Of a stretch of DNA of 64,000 bases, positions 1 to 10,800 are shown piece after piece. Both the position numbers and the translations under genes were made by a program. Each line of letters starts with the position of its first letter. Position 1 is the first letter of the stretch. This stretch comes from Sipunculus nudus (taxonomy: Eukaryota; Annelida; Sipuncula; Golfingiida; Sipunculidae): contig CM049316.1 of assembly GCA_026874595.1 (NCBI GenBank), positions 41,247,695 to 41,311,694 of the forward strand, read 5' to 3'. The notes beneath the pieces are model-generated. The model made no database searches, was not told where the DNA came from, and saw only the letters and a program-made list of their open reading frames with translations.

Positions 1-400
1 ACCAAGCCAAAAGAAGTATACGCTCATCGAGCAGCTACAGGTTGCTGCGGTCAAGACCTCAGCCCTGTGCGCTCCTTAAGCATGTTCTCTGAGCCAACAG
101 TCGCAGCTAGTGCCACGCCAATCCAAGCAGGGAGCCGTAGAGGGCGCCATCTTCTCTCCTGGGTTGTTGTCCTTGTTAGAAAGCTACAGCATCTAAAGCC
201 AGAAGCAACCCGCATTCTCTCCACCGATCCCAGCAGCGGAGACCCAGCCATGCCATTCGAGAGCCGAACTCGATCCTTGTGAACGACCTTACTTCGAGAC
301 GCAAAGCCCTTTTACTTGCGATTTCGGTCATTTGGACCGTTTAACCAGTTTCCCGGTTATGCAAGTTTACAAGTTTTTTCGTCATGGGCAGGGGGAAGAA
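1..400. other. GC-richer segment with an open frame, possible retroelement remnant
   Basis: The plus strand is open from base 1 to a stop at 280-282 and has no recognisable domain. The minus strand also has an open frame at 251-51. On the minus strand, bases near 295-270 read KVVHKDRVR, which loosely resembles the end of Ty3/gypsy integrases. A purine-rich run lies at about 386-399. The segment is richer in G and C than the DNA after base 400. A degraded LTR-retroelement tail is possible, but the match is short and stops break the upstream frame. It could equally be the edge of an exon of an unseen gene. Confidence 0.2.
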
Positions 401-1990
401 ACATTTGAATGAGTTCTGTCAAAATGGAGTATTTACAGAAAATGTGTAAACTGTTTTACCAAAATGTGAGCCAAAGTGATATTTTTAACACTTTTTTTCT
501 GGGTATCCAAAAAGATCAGTTCTCTAGGTTTCATATTATGGTGAGGCCATTCCTGAGAGTGAAAGTAAATGAGTAATAATTGAGTTTAATTAAACTGGCA
601 GTGATGCCATGCCACGCTTATGAGACTGGACGGTGCATTTAACACATACTAGAGAACTGTGTTTTTTGGCTCGTAGATTTAATTAATTATTTATAATATC
701 ATTTGACTGCATAATGTAACGACTGTCACCAGGTATTGCAGGAGTGTCTGCAACTACTTTTACTTTGTGACTGGTAAGCATAAATTGTGCCACCCTCATC
801 CAGTATTTACAATAGAGAGTTAGTTGTGTGTAGGCTGTCCTCAAAATAAGCACTGACCAAGATGATTATTGAAGGTAAATAAATATTTGCAATATTTTCT
901 GCATAATTACACGCCATAGAAAGGAGAAGTGACATGAAAGAAGAACACAGAAAAACATCATTTGAAAGCTCTCAGAGTCTTGATTGGTGATGTCTAGTAT
1001 GACCACCAGGTGCGCGCTATATTTATATTTTGCATCGCCTCGTGCAAGCTTTATCTTCACCTGTATACAGATACAGATACTTTATAGCGCAATATAAGCA
1101 GATACCATACTATCACAATGAAAAAACTGTATATTTCATGCATATTTAACATAGGTGGTATTTGAATAGATTCCTTTGAAAACCAGTAATTCTTCAAATG
1201 GCACTTATTTATAAAAAAATAAATTAAAATAACAATAGTGCATAACTTATCATTAAGTGGCATTCCCTTTGAAAGCCCAAGACATTGTCAATAAAATGAA
1301 AATGTATTGTCAAGTTCAGCGATTTGTTGATTCTATAGCGATCCATGTTAATTGTATTGCTCACTCTTACAATGAGTTGAGACACACCAAAGAACAAAAT
1401 TATTATAATATTGCCTCTCTTCAAACCTGTCTCATAATTAAACTCTCAGGTCTGTATCCATATAGGTACTGATAGATCAACAATTATTATTTGCAATAAT
1501 ACGTTGATTATCTCGATGCTATTATTTTATTTTGGCTATATAAAAAAAGTTTTCAAGCAATTTTAAGTCCATCCCGGCACGGGGACTTCCCATCTCAAAT
1601 CTACATGATTCACGCTGTTTCGGCAAGCCGAAGGTTGCACGCTATGTTTATGTTTTGCATGAATGAGCCCTGAGCTAGCTTATTTTCACTTGTGTACACA
1701 AATAAACAAACCCTTTAAGAATAAAATACGGGCATATACCATTATATTTTCACGAGGAAACACTGTACTGTGTGTATATTCAAAATACCTGATATGTGAA
1801 TATGTCCCTTAAAGCCTCCCCCTTCTGTTCCACCACTAACATTTTTTAGCGAACCTGTGCGCTTTTGTGATGGCGCTGCGTCCACCGTACGTTTACCCTA
1901 AAAACCGTCAGAGCTAGCAGCGCCAGATTTTATGGGGGAAAAAATCAGTCCTCTAAAACACTTTTTTTGCTGTCTGTTTTTACTTAAATT
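401..1990. other. Non-coding AT-rich DNA with one diverged direct repeat
   Basis: No gene is visible; all open frames are short. A block at about 1008-1170 (CGCGCTATATTTATATTTTG and following) reappears in diverged form at about 1637-1800 (CACGCTATGTTTATGTTTTG). Both are followed by a similar stretch containing GCATATACCATTATAT-like and ACTGT(A/G)TAT sequence, so this is a dispersed repeat present twice about 630 bp apart. I see nothing else. Confidence 0.4.
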
Positions 1991-3020
1991 TTATAGGTTA
2001 AAAGCTAAAAAAAAATAAAAAATCTTCAATTTCTTCCGCGAAACTGTTCAATCAATTGTCCAATATTTCACAGAAATGATCCCTGGAACGATCTCTCTTT
2101 TAAGTTTGTTCGAATGGTTCGGTGATTTTTGGCCGAGTAACAGGAAGCTGAACTAAGTCATTTCGCAAAAAAAGCATACTAAAATTACAATCTCAGAAAC
2201 GGCTGGAGTTATCATCATCAATTTTTATGCAAATGTTGGTCACATAAGTCATATTGAAATTAAGGTTAGATATTGGTGACGCCACCTGCATTGATCTTTT
2301 TCTTGTATGGGGGTCATCGGTCATCACTAGGTTGTCCCATAATTTCTCAGGAGCAGCAAGAGCAAGCATCCCCAAATTTTACGCAAATGTCAGTCTTATA
2401 TCAAATGTGGGATTAAGCTTTTGTGGTGCCACCTGCATTGACTTACATTTTAAGGGAAAAAGCTTGAAGACCTTTAAAAATCTTCTTCTCTGAAATCATT
2501 CAGCCAATTTTGGCCGAGATAGAGGAATTTGAACTTAGTATTTGGCCAAGTAAACATACTTCCGTAACAATCTCAGAAACGACAGAAACTAGCATCACCA
2601 AGTTTTGTGCAATTGTTGGTCACATGACTCATATTTGAAATCGTGGATTTTTTGCGCCACCTACATCAACCTGTTGTAATGGGTTAAAACCTCGAAATTT
2701 TAGCCTCATTCAGCTTAAAAATGTTTTATGATGAAACTGTCAAGCTGAATGGTTTAATTTTTCACAAGAATCATCCTAGAATAGGGTTCTCTCAATTGTA
2801 CAAGAATAGATCGGGTTCATTGATTTTTGGTAGAGTCATAGAAAGCTGAAGTTGGTCTTGTGGCCATTAGTAAGCCTATTTCAAACTGGAGACTGTAGTC
2901 TTCTTCTGTAAAACTGTTATTTCAACTTCTAAAACATTGCACAAAAATGATTCTTAGGTGGCCTTTGTTCAAGTTTGCATAAATGATTTTAGGCTGAATT
3001 ATTGGACCTTTAACAATGAA
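1991..3020. repeat. Interspersed repeat with internal ~380-bp tandem units
   Basis: The phrase AATCTCAGAAACGGC at about 2188 recurs as AATCTCAGAAACGAC at about 2570. Both are followed by a TTGGTCACAT(A/G)A(G/C)TCATAT phrase about 45 bases later. GCCACCT(G/A)CAT(T/C) phrases recur at about 2282, 2428 and 2659, and TTGGCCGAG phrases at about 2132 and 2510. The layout (diverged units, NGCCACCTNC motifs, no coding frame) matches the other internally repeated elements in this window. The ends are not resolved. Bases 3021-3549 hold nothing I can name. Confidence 0.5.
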
Positions 3021-3549
3021 AGGAATCTGAAGCGTTTTGGTAAACAAAGCTAGTATTTTTTTTTTGTATTAACAAACTGAACTCTTTGGGTATATAAAAA
3101 GAGCTGTACAGGCAACATATATTATTGGTGTCCATATCCAGCTTATGTGTAAGATAAATCCATGAATAAAAATATATTTGTATTCTGATTTAGCATTCAT
3201 TATGCATCTTTTATTATTCTAAACATTTTGTTAAAAAAAATCTTATGAACATGCAGCTTGAAAAAAGCATTGTAGCCGAAGTCATTCAGTATGTATAAAA
3301 AGATTTAGCAACATGCCAAATTTTTTTCTGTATTCATATATAACTTGACACACTGACATCTGTTTCAGATTTGGTAACAGGCAAAATTTAAGTATGGATC
3401 TATTTGTAGTTTTGGCAGACTGCCAACTGTATCAGATTTTGCAGCAGGTCAAGAGTTCACTCAGTGCACCCAGGTCCAGGTCAAGGGTTCAATCGGTGCA
3501 GTAGCTGCAGCTGGCAATTTACTTCGCTTGACTTGGGGCAACTGTCTGC

Positions 3550-4196
3550 CCACAGGCGCTTGAATCGCTATTTGTGTTGATCTTGGTTTAAATAGTGTTC
3601 AATTTACCTTAACAACAATCCCCTACCGTTTAATGAGCTTTAAACCATGTTTTATCGTTTGCCGGTACTTGTTTATATAATAGATACAGAAGGCCGGCTT
3701 CCAAGTCTGCGGACGAGTCTGTATCCATTAAGCGACGAACAGACAGATAATCCCAGATTTCTATTTCCATCATTATCAACCAATCAGATGTTAGGTTCCA
3801 GGGGGAAATCCTTACTGCTGACCAAGATACATGGGGATTTCCTTGTATGGGGTAACAGCTGCTTAATGGATACAGACTAGTTACAAATAAGAGCTCATTA
3901 CATGTGGTACACTGTGTGTATGGAATTGTTGATGCTTTTATAGAAAGAAGAACTGGCCATTTAACCACTGTAAGTTTCTTCCCTCGAAAATCTTTGAAAT
4001 ATTTGGGAATTTCAATTGATTTCTTGTATTATCGCCTACCCGTCCGCAGACTTGGAAGCCGGCCTTGTGTATCTATTATATAAAAAAAGTACCGGCAAAC
4101 GATATAACATGGTTTAAAGGTAGGGGATTGCTGTTAAGGTAAATTGAACACTATTTAAACCAAGATCAACACAAATAGCGATTCAAGCGCCTGTGG
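3550..4196. mobile_element. Non-autonomous DNA element with ~155-bp inverted arms
   Basis: The left arm starts CCACAGGCGCTTGAATCGC at 3550 and runs to about 3710. The right arm is its reverse complement from about 4042 and ends CCTGTGG at 4196. The arms share the blocks around GGTTTAAATAGTGTTC and GAAGCCGGCCTT with few differences. TCTGC flanks the element on both sides (3545-3549 and 4197-4201), a likely 5-bp target-site duplication. The core contains a second inverted pair, GTCTGTATCCATTAAGC at about 3717 and its exact reverse complement at about 3862. No transposase is encoded. The superfamily is not assigned. Confidence 0.75.
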
Positions 4197-4473
4197 TCTG
4201 CCTCAGCTGAGGAGTCAGCCCATGCAGTGCACCTGACCCAAGAGAAGTTTGATGTATCGGCCTAAAATTTTGGCCTTTCCAAACATCATCGATGCTTTCT
4301 CATACACAAGAATGGTGATGTGCTTTTCGTCATTTTCGTGTTGTGTAATTGGTGCTTTTACTTGGGTTAAAAATGTTTAGTACAAGTTTGCATTGTATAT
4401 ACATGTCACAGAAAAGTAATGGTCAAGCCTGGAAGCATTATACCTGATGTATGTCCAATTGGACAGGTTCGCA

Positions 4474-4810
4474 TAAAGCTGCGTGTCCACTTATGCGGTA
4501 CGGATACGGATGCGGACGCGTTTTAAATCGCGCATATGGAATAAAGAAGGAGTGTGTCCACTTATGCGGTGCGGAGTGCGTGCGGCGTGCGGAAACGGGT
4601 ACGTTTTTTGAAAACCGGACCATGTAGCTGCGGGTACGGAAACGCATGCTGAAACGCATGCGGAAAGTGTCATTTTGTAGAGGTGAAAGAGGTTGAAAGA
4701 CCTGAAAACGCACTGAAAAACGTATCTAATGGACACACACGCACAAAATAGCCGCATACTCATCCGCACCGCACACGCACCGCATCCGTACAAGTCTACA
4801 CGCGGCTTTA
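4474..4810. mobile_element. hAT-like MITE
   Basis: The left end is TAAAGCTGCGTGTCCACTTA. The right end, read on the minus strand, is TAAAGCCGCGTGTAGACTTG. The five terminal bases TAAAG fit the hAT end consensus YARNG. The flanking octamers GGTTCGCA (4466-4473) and GGCTTGTA (4811-4818) agree at 5 of 8 positions and differ only by C/T, as expected of an old 8-bp duplication decaying at pyrimidines. The 337-bp interior is rich in GCGG/CCGC words and codes for nothing. Assignment to hAT rests on the ends only. Confidence 0.6.
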
Positions 4811-5029
4811 GGCTTGTAGGCCTTGTTTTTTTTCAACAAATTTGTAAATTATGCTAGAACATGGCACAAGAATTTACCAAGAATAGCCAATAAATACTGT
4901 ATACCATGATGTGATATTTATCATACCTAACAGTGGACCCCAAGCTCGGGCCAATTTAGACATCAAACATTTTAAAGTGGCCCACTGCATTCCGCCTGCG
5001 CATGCTTCACGTGCCGAAATGTCCTTATT

Positions 5030-5200
5030 CAGTAAAACCTCCACTAGAAACGACCACCTGTTTAGCGACCTCCGTAGAGTAACGACCACTTGGTCACTTT
5101 CCCAATTCTTTTTTGTTGTAAATATATGACCTGGTTTAGACAAAACCTCGAAAATGCGACCACTTCATCGAGGTCCCGTTGTTGGTCGTAATTTTGAGTT
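5030..5200. mobile_element. Fragment of a CAGTAAAACCTC-type MITE
   Basis: The sequence starts CAGTAAAACCTCCACTAG and carries repeated GCGACCAC / ACGACCAC words (5052, 5074, 5090, 5157), a GAGGTCCCGTTGTTGGTCG block, and no right end. This resembles the widespread animal mariner/pogo-type MITE whose ends read CAGTAAAACCTC. The matching GAGGTTTTACTG end is missing, so this is a truncated copy. Confidence 0.5.
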
Positions 5201-5912
5201 GGCGTCTAAGCGATTTTTCTAATCTTTCTGTTATCTTAAAAGGAAATGGCTTCTTATCATTGAAAATATGATGTGAAAAGTAAATGACGGTTTCTTTAAA
5301 TAATTTATCCCCGATCTGGCACATGCGATTTATTATTGCATACTTGTTTATCTAAATCCTCTAACATTCCCCTGCTCTGTAAATAACACGGTCACAGCGA
5401 CCTGTAGCTTCAGGTATAGAAAATAAACTTTTAGGTCTTACACAATTACAGTTTTAATTTTTCTCTGTTAACAGAAGTCCAGTCGGACGACGGATAAGGG
5501 GTCATTGATGAAGCTATAACATGGTTAACAGTTAAAAAGAAATGCGAAAATCAAATACGTGTATCCTCCTCCTCATCAAACGTCTTTATCTTTATTTATG
5601 AAAATGTATATATAAATATTAAAGCGATGAATTCTTTCATAGGAATTAATTAAGTTCGTAAATTTATTACCCTCCGCGTATATGCATCACAAGAAAGATT
5701 ATGGAAATATACGATATTCTTTAATCGATTACACTTGAATGATCAAGTGACTCCTATTTATCTTTTAGAATATTTTTTACGGTTGTTATCTCCACAAGAT
5801 TGAAACAAGAGCAGGAATTAGCAATATTTTACTCAGAACTTTTTGCTAATTCGCAAAAAAAAAGTAAAAATCAAATGGCGGTTCCGTAGAACAATTGTTT
5901 TGTTGAGCTAAG

Positions 5913-5914
<2 letters not shown>
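5201..5914. other. AT-rich non-coding DNA
   Basis: There is no gene. A phrase ACTTGAATGATCAAGTGACTCCT at about 5733 recurs as ACTTGAATGATCACGTGACTCCT at about 5985, on the far side of the CT repeat. Nothing else is recognised. Confidence 0.4.

Positions 5915-5968
<54 letters not shown>
5915..5968. repeat. (CT)27 microsatellite
   Basis: An uninterrupted dinucleotide run about 1.2 kb upstream of the WRNIP1 start codon. Slippage probably makes it polymorphic. The following stretch to 6752 is AT-rich and holds no gene. Confidence 0.95.
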
Positions 5969-5970
<2 letters not shown>

Positions 5971-6752
5971 ACATTAATTACTAAACTTGAATGATCACGT
6001 GACTCCTCTTTGTAGGATCTTACTTTTGATTTCTTTCCCCTCAATAAAAAAATATTAAATTAAAAATTAAATTCAGCTGAGCGTCATGACCACATGGTCA
6101 AAATAATATATATGTAGCGATGACCCTTCGTCCGTGACTCGACAAAGGAAATCCTGTGCTCTTAATTGGTTTTACTCTAAACAAATAAAAGGTATCAGAG
6201 ATATATATTATTGATGAAGTTCATTAGTTTATGGTGTGTTTTTAAAGAGTTTACTCCTTATATACTTTTATTATGTTAAAACATATATTTCCATAAAGTT
6301 TTAGAATGAATAGGAGAGAAAAGTTCAACTTTCAATTTTTAGATGATTTAAAAATGTCAAGCATTCAAGCCACATAAAGAAGTTTATTGTTCTACGGCTT
6401 ATTCTACGGTGGAAGGAGCGGCCGATTTGTTTTCATTTCTTTATTGACTGGTCAATTCAAAATACGTGAAACTTGCTATATCATGAAAAAAATCCATAAA
6501 ACTGTGCAAAAGGTGCATATGGAGAATACAAAGCCATGGATGGTCAACTGAATTATGATATATAGTACTATATACATTTGCTTGTTATGTTCATGAAAAT
6601 AAATTTTACATTTAACTGACAACAAACCATTGAACTTTTACGACTTTGTCCATGAGTTTGAAAACAGTTATTCATAGAGTATATAAAGCGTTAGAGGCAG
6701 ACCATGCATATGTGTGTGTGCGTGTAAGAGAGAGACACAGACAGACACAGGC

Positions 6753-6930
<178 letters not shown>

Positions 6931-7150
6931 AAAATAAACTGAACAAGTACAGAATAAAAAGGACAAGTTAATTGAAATAGTAATTTTAGTGTTGATAATG
7001 ACGATTATTTTGTTTCTATTTTTGTTATTAATTATTATTAATTTCTCATCAGGCTTTCACGTTAAATACGCATTTATGAAAGGACAAAAGAAGTTACACT
7101 AGTTTACGGTGTCTTTGCGGTAGGCCCTATTTACCGTAGACAACCTAAAA
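6931..7150 (+). promoter_or_regulatory. WRNIP1: WRNIP1 5' flank / 5'UTR region
   Basis: This stretch lies between the trinucleotide palindrome and the start codon. No TATA box stands out at a sensible distance. A small imperfect hairpin, TTTACGGTGTC ... TACCGTAGAC, sits at about 7102-7142. The transcription start cannot be placed from sequence alone. Confidence 0.3.
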
Positions 7151-7873
7151 ATGTCCTCTGGACTCCCGCGAGTTCAGTGTCCTATTTGCCAGGGAAGCTT
7201 TACAGAATCCCAGATCAACCTTCATGTTAATACCTGCTTGAATAAACAGGAGGTTGGACATGACGGGACAAACAGAGAGGGAAAACGCAGCTGTGACAAC
7301 GACCACTCAGTGTCCAACCAGACGATGAAGCGAGCGAAAATAGAGGAAACTGGGAAGTGCTCTGTCAGAGATAGTGTATCCAGTGGCAGTGACCAAGCCA
7401 ACGAGCCAAAAAAGACATCAGCATGGGGTGTATTGATGAGCCCGAAAAATTCCTCAAATAAAGGAGTTGCATCAACTAAAAGTAGTTCTGTTAAATCGGG
7501 AGAGAAAAGCAAATCTTTCTTTTCCCAGAAATTGGCTGAAGAAAAAGACAAGTCTGATAAAAAAACAAGTGATAGTTTTGTAAAGGCAGTAAATATGGAT
7601 AAAACTGATCATAAGGAAGATATCAATATTAATAAAAAGGCGTTTTCAACTCTCAATTCACGTTCTGCAGAATCAAAAGTTTTCTTTGGAGGAACCTCGA
7701 AGTCGGATCAGAAAGTCACATTTGCCCCCTTGGCCGAGCAAATGAGGCCACAGACATTACAGGAATATGTTGGTCAGGAACAAGCTATCGGGCAAGGGAA
7801 GTTACTTCGCTCACTGCTTCAGTCCCATGAAATTCCATCAATGATATTTTGGGGGCCTCCAGGTTGTGGAAAG
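7151..7873 (+). CDS. WRNIP1: WRNIP1 exon 1: UBZ4 finger, linker, start of AAA+ core
   Basis: The start is the first ATG in frame with the zinc finger and has A at -3 (AAAAATGTC). Residues 1-241 include QCPIC ... HVNTC, the ubiquitin-binding finger. The AAA+ region begins at [19 protein letters not shown]. The exon stops after Lys241 of Walker A at a weak donor (AAG|GTTTGC). Reading on into the intron gives 19 more codons before a stop, so intron retention would truncate the protein inside Walker A. Confidence 0.95.
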
Positions 7874-10800
7874 GTTTGCATCAAATACTGTTTTATCAGC
7901 CTTGTACTAAGTTGGAGCCAGGTGTATTTTTAGCGCAGCTGACTATAAGTCATCTGAGCTATAGTCGTGGTCCATCGTCCATCTGTCTGTCCGTCCGTCC
8001 ATCGATGTGGCACGTTTTGAAACTGTAAGACCTAGGAATCCAAAATTTGGCATAATGTTAGATGTCCCCAAGATCTCCTACCAAGCCGAAAACTGGGTCT
8101 TTGCGACTTCGTTCCTTCGAGAAATTAACATTTTTTATTAAAAACCTATTTTCACACTTCAGGACTGCCTAATATCAAAACCACTCATCTGTTTTTCCTC
8201 ATATTTACCATAAATATTCCGCTATATAGTTCCTATGTACATGTCAGAAATAAGCTCTGTATTATATAATTTTAAAAAGTTATTATTTTTTTGTAAAAAA
8301 TCAGGAAATATATTTGATCACTTAACACAAAACATGTTAAAACTAAGGACTTTTTTCCCAGTAATATAACTTTAATTAATCAAAATTAAATTGTAAACCC
8401 AAAATTAGATAAAAATCTTTTAAATTTTTTAAAATATTAGCAAAAATAAAATTTGGTACCTTAAATTTTGCCCAACTTTGGCCACGGCACGTATTTTTCC
8501 TGTAAGAACTGTGGGTTTAATTTTCACAGCATGTGCACATAAGGATTTAATCTGTTAAAGTCTGAAATTTTAAAATAAAAGCTGCAAAATTAGGCTAGTT
8601 ATTGAATTTTTTTTGGAGGCTCTTGTTGTATTCCCTTACATTGTCAAGCAGTCCACTTTGGTCACTCTAGGTCATTCAGTGCAGCTCTGAGTCTCAATGC
8701 TCCCCAGGCTGTTGGCATAATGTTATGCAATCCCATCACTAGGGCAAGCCCTCTCTCCACTGAGCTGAGCTCGATCAGGCTGTCTGCAGTTAATACCATA
8801 CCACAGGGAGCCTTTTTCTCTCCCCCCCCCCATTCTGTTGACAACCTGTACTATGAACTAGATAAATCTTAAAATTAACATTTTTTTCAGCAACGAGCAG
8901 TAACAACGGAGACCCCTCCCCTAACCCACCCCTACAATACACAGGACTAATAAACAAGATGAATCTTATAATTTTAATGTTAAAAAAATTCTTTTTGATG
9001 AGACTTGGACAATTTTGATTTTTTTAAAGAAAAAAAATTCAGGAATTTATTCCTAACATTCAAATGTGATTAAATATTAGGATCTAATGTAAGTGCTAAC
9101 TGACAAGATTTAAGAAGATATAAATACTTTGTAGCATTTCATTCATATCTTTTAAAGTTGGCGGGGCCTAGGTGTGAATAACACTGTTAACTTAGTATTA
9201 ATATTAGGAATATTGGTCAAATTTTGTGGGATTAATTTTTAACTAATATGGCCATATATTTAACTTTTGAAAACTTAATTACCTTCACACATTATTTTTT
9301 TATGAAATGTTACTTTTATATAACACTTACCGTAGGCATATTTGTTCCCTTGATGCATCACTAAATGATTTAGCTCATGTCCATTATTCTTTAATTTACA
9401 GTTTCATTTTAGCAGGGTCATTTTCTCATTGCTTTTCTGATGATAATATACATGAAAAACCAAAAGAAATAAAAATATTTTGCAGTTGCCAATATTTTCC
9501 AAAATTCAGCCGAGCGATTTGACCCATAAGTCCCTTGTTTTTTAAATTACTCTGTGTCTTCAATCATTATATTTACATTAAAGGTCTAAGTGATTTTAAT
9601 ATGTATATAGCTATACAAATTTTGTTCTCACTTAAATATAATAATTTAGTTAGATTTCATCAAAAGTTACTTTTTATTACTTCTGATACATTTGTACCTG
9701 TAATCTTCCATTAGAACATTAATGTAGGGTATGAGATGATACAAATCATCAGTCAAATTTTTTTCAGAAGTGATTTGAAATTGTTTGCTGCTCTGTGAAC
9801 CTTGTAAAGAAATGTATAAGTAATATAGTTATTAAATTCTTTTGATGCATTCAGGTATATTTAAACTCTCTGATTAATTTAAATTTTTTTAATGTCCAGC
9901 CATGAAAAGAAAATGAAGTTATTATGTAAATTATATGCCAGACATAGTTTTCAGTAGATATAGCTTACCTTTGCTCCAAACCATTGAGCATGTTTTTAAG
10001 TAAGTCCAAAAACAGCAGCTTTTTTCCCAAATCTGAAAGAATACAGTATGGTTGTATGACTTAATTTGTTTTGATCTGGTTTGTTCAACAGTTATGTTAA
10101 TTACTTATTTTTAAGGTCCATTTCATGCATCGTTTTTTATTTCAACATTTTTTCCAGACAACACTTGCGAAGATAATAGCAAAGCGTTGCAAAGACAGTC
10201 ATGAGACCAGGTATGTGCAGCTGTCAGCCACAACTGCTAATGTCGCTCAGGTGAAGGAGGTAGTCAAGGTGGCCAAAAACGAACAAGCAATGTTCAAGAG
10301 GAAAACAGTCCTGTTCATTGATGAGATTCATCGCTTCAACAAACTGCAGCAGGTAAGAATAATTAATAATGTATGATTGCAGACTCACTGTTCCAGTGAA
10401 GAAATGATAGAAAGAAAAGAAAAAATGTTAAACATCATCAGCATTATCTTTAAGAATCATTAATTATACAGAACATTGCAGGGTAGCAAATAAAGTATAA
10501 TTTATATATTTAAGACTTTGTTACTGAAAAAAATGTCTAATAAACAACATCATGGTGATGTACATGGGCACATTTTTTTTATAAAAACACAAAAACATAC
10601 ATATTCATTTGTTCTGGAAGTGGACACATTTGCAACATTTCAGTATATAGTGTAGGGTTTTGGATTGTAAACAGTATCCATGATAATCACAATATCTACC
10701 AGATGCAATAACTGTACCTTTAGCTTCTCTATTATAATGTGACACTGTCCACAGTTATGGTAAAAACAAGCATGCTCTTTTATGAACAGTTGCTAAACAG

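Noticed and set aside
3430-3545. B-box-like GGGTTCAATCGG on the plus strand
   Set aside because: No A box lies at a workable distance, so I did not call a SINE or tRNA.
4438-4793. Overlapping minus-strand frames of 91 and 100 residues
   Set aside because: They fall within the 337-bp hAT-like MITE and reflect its GCGG/CCGC words.
8640-8850. Possible tRNA-like head on the minus strand (GAGCTCAGCTCAGTGGAG)
   Set aside because: The A-box resemblance is fair, but no acceptable B box follows and no second copy is visible.
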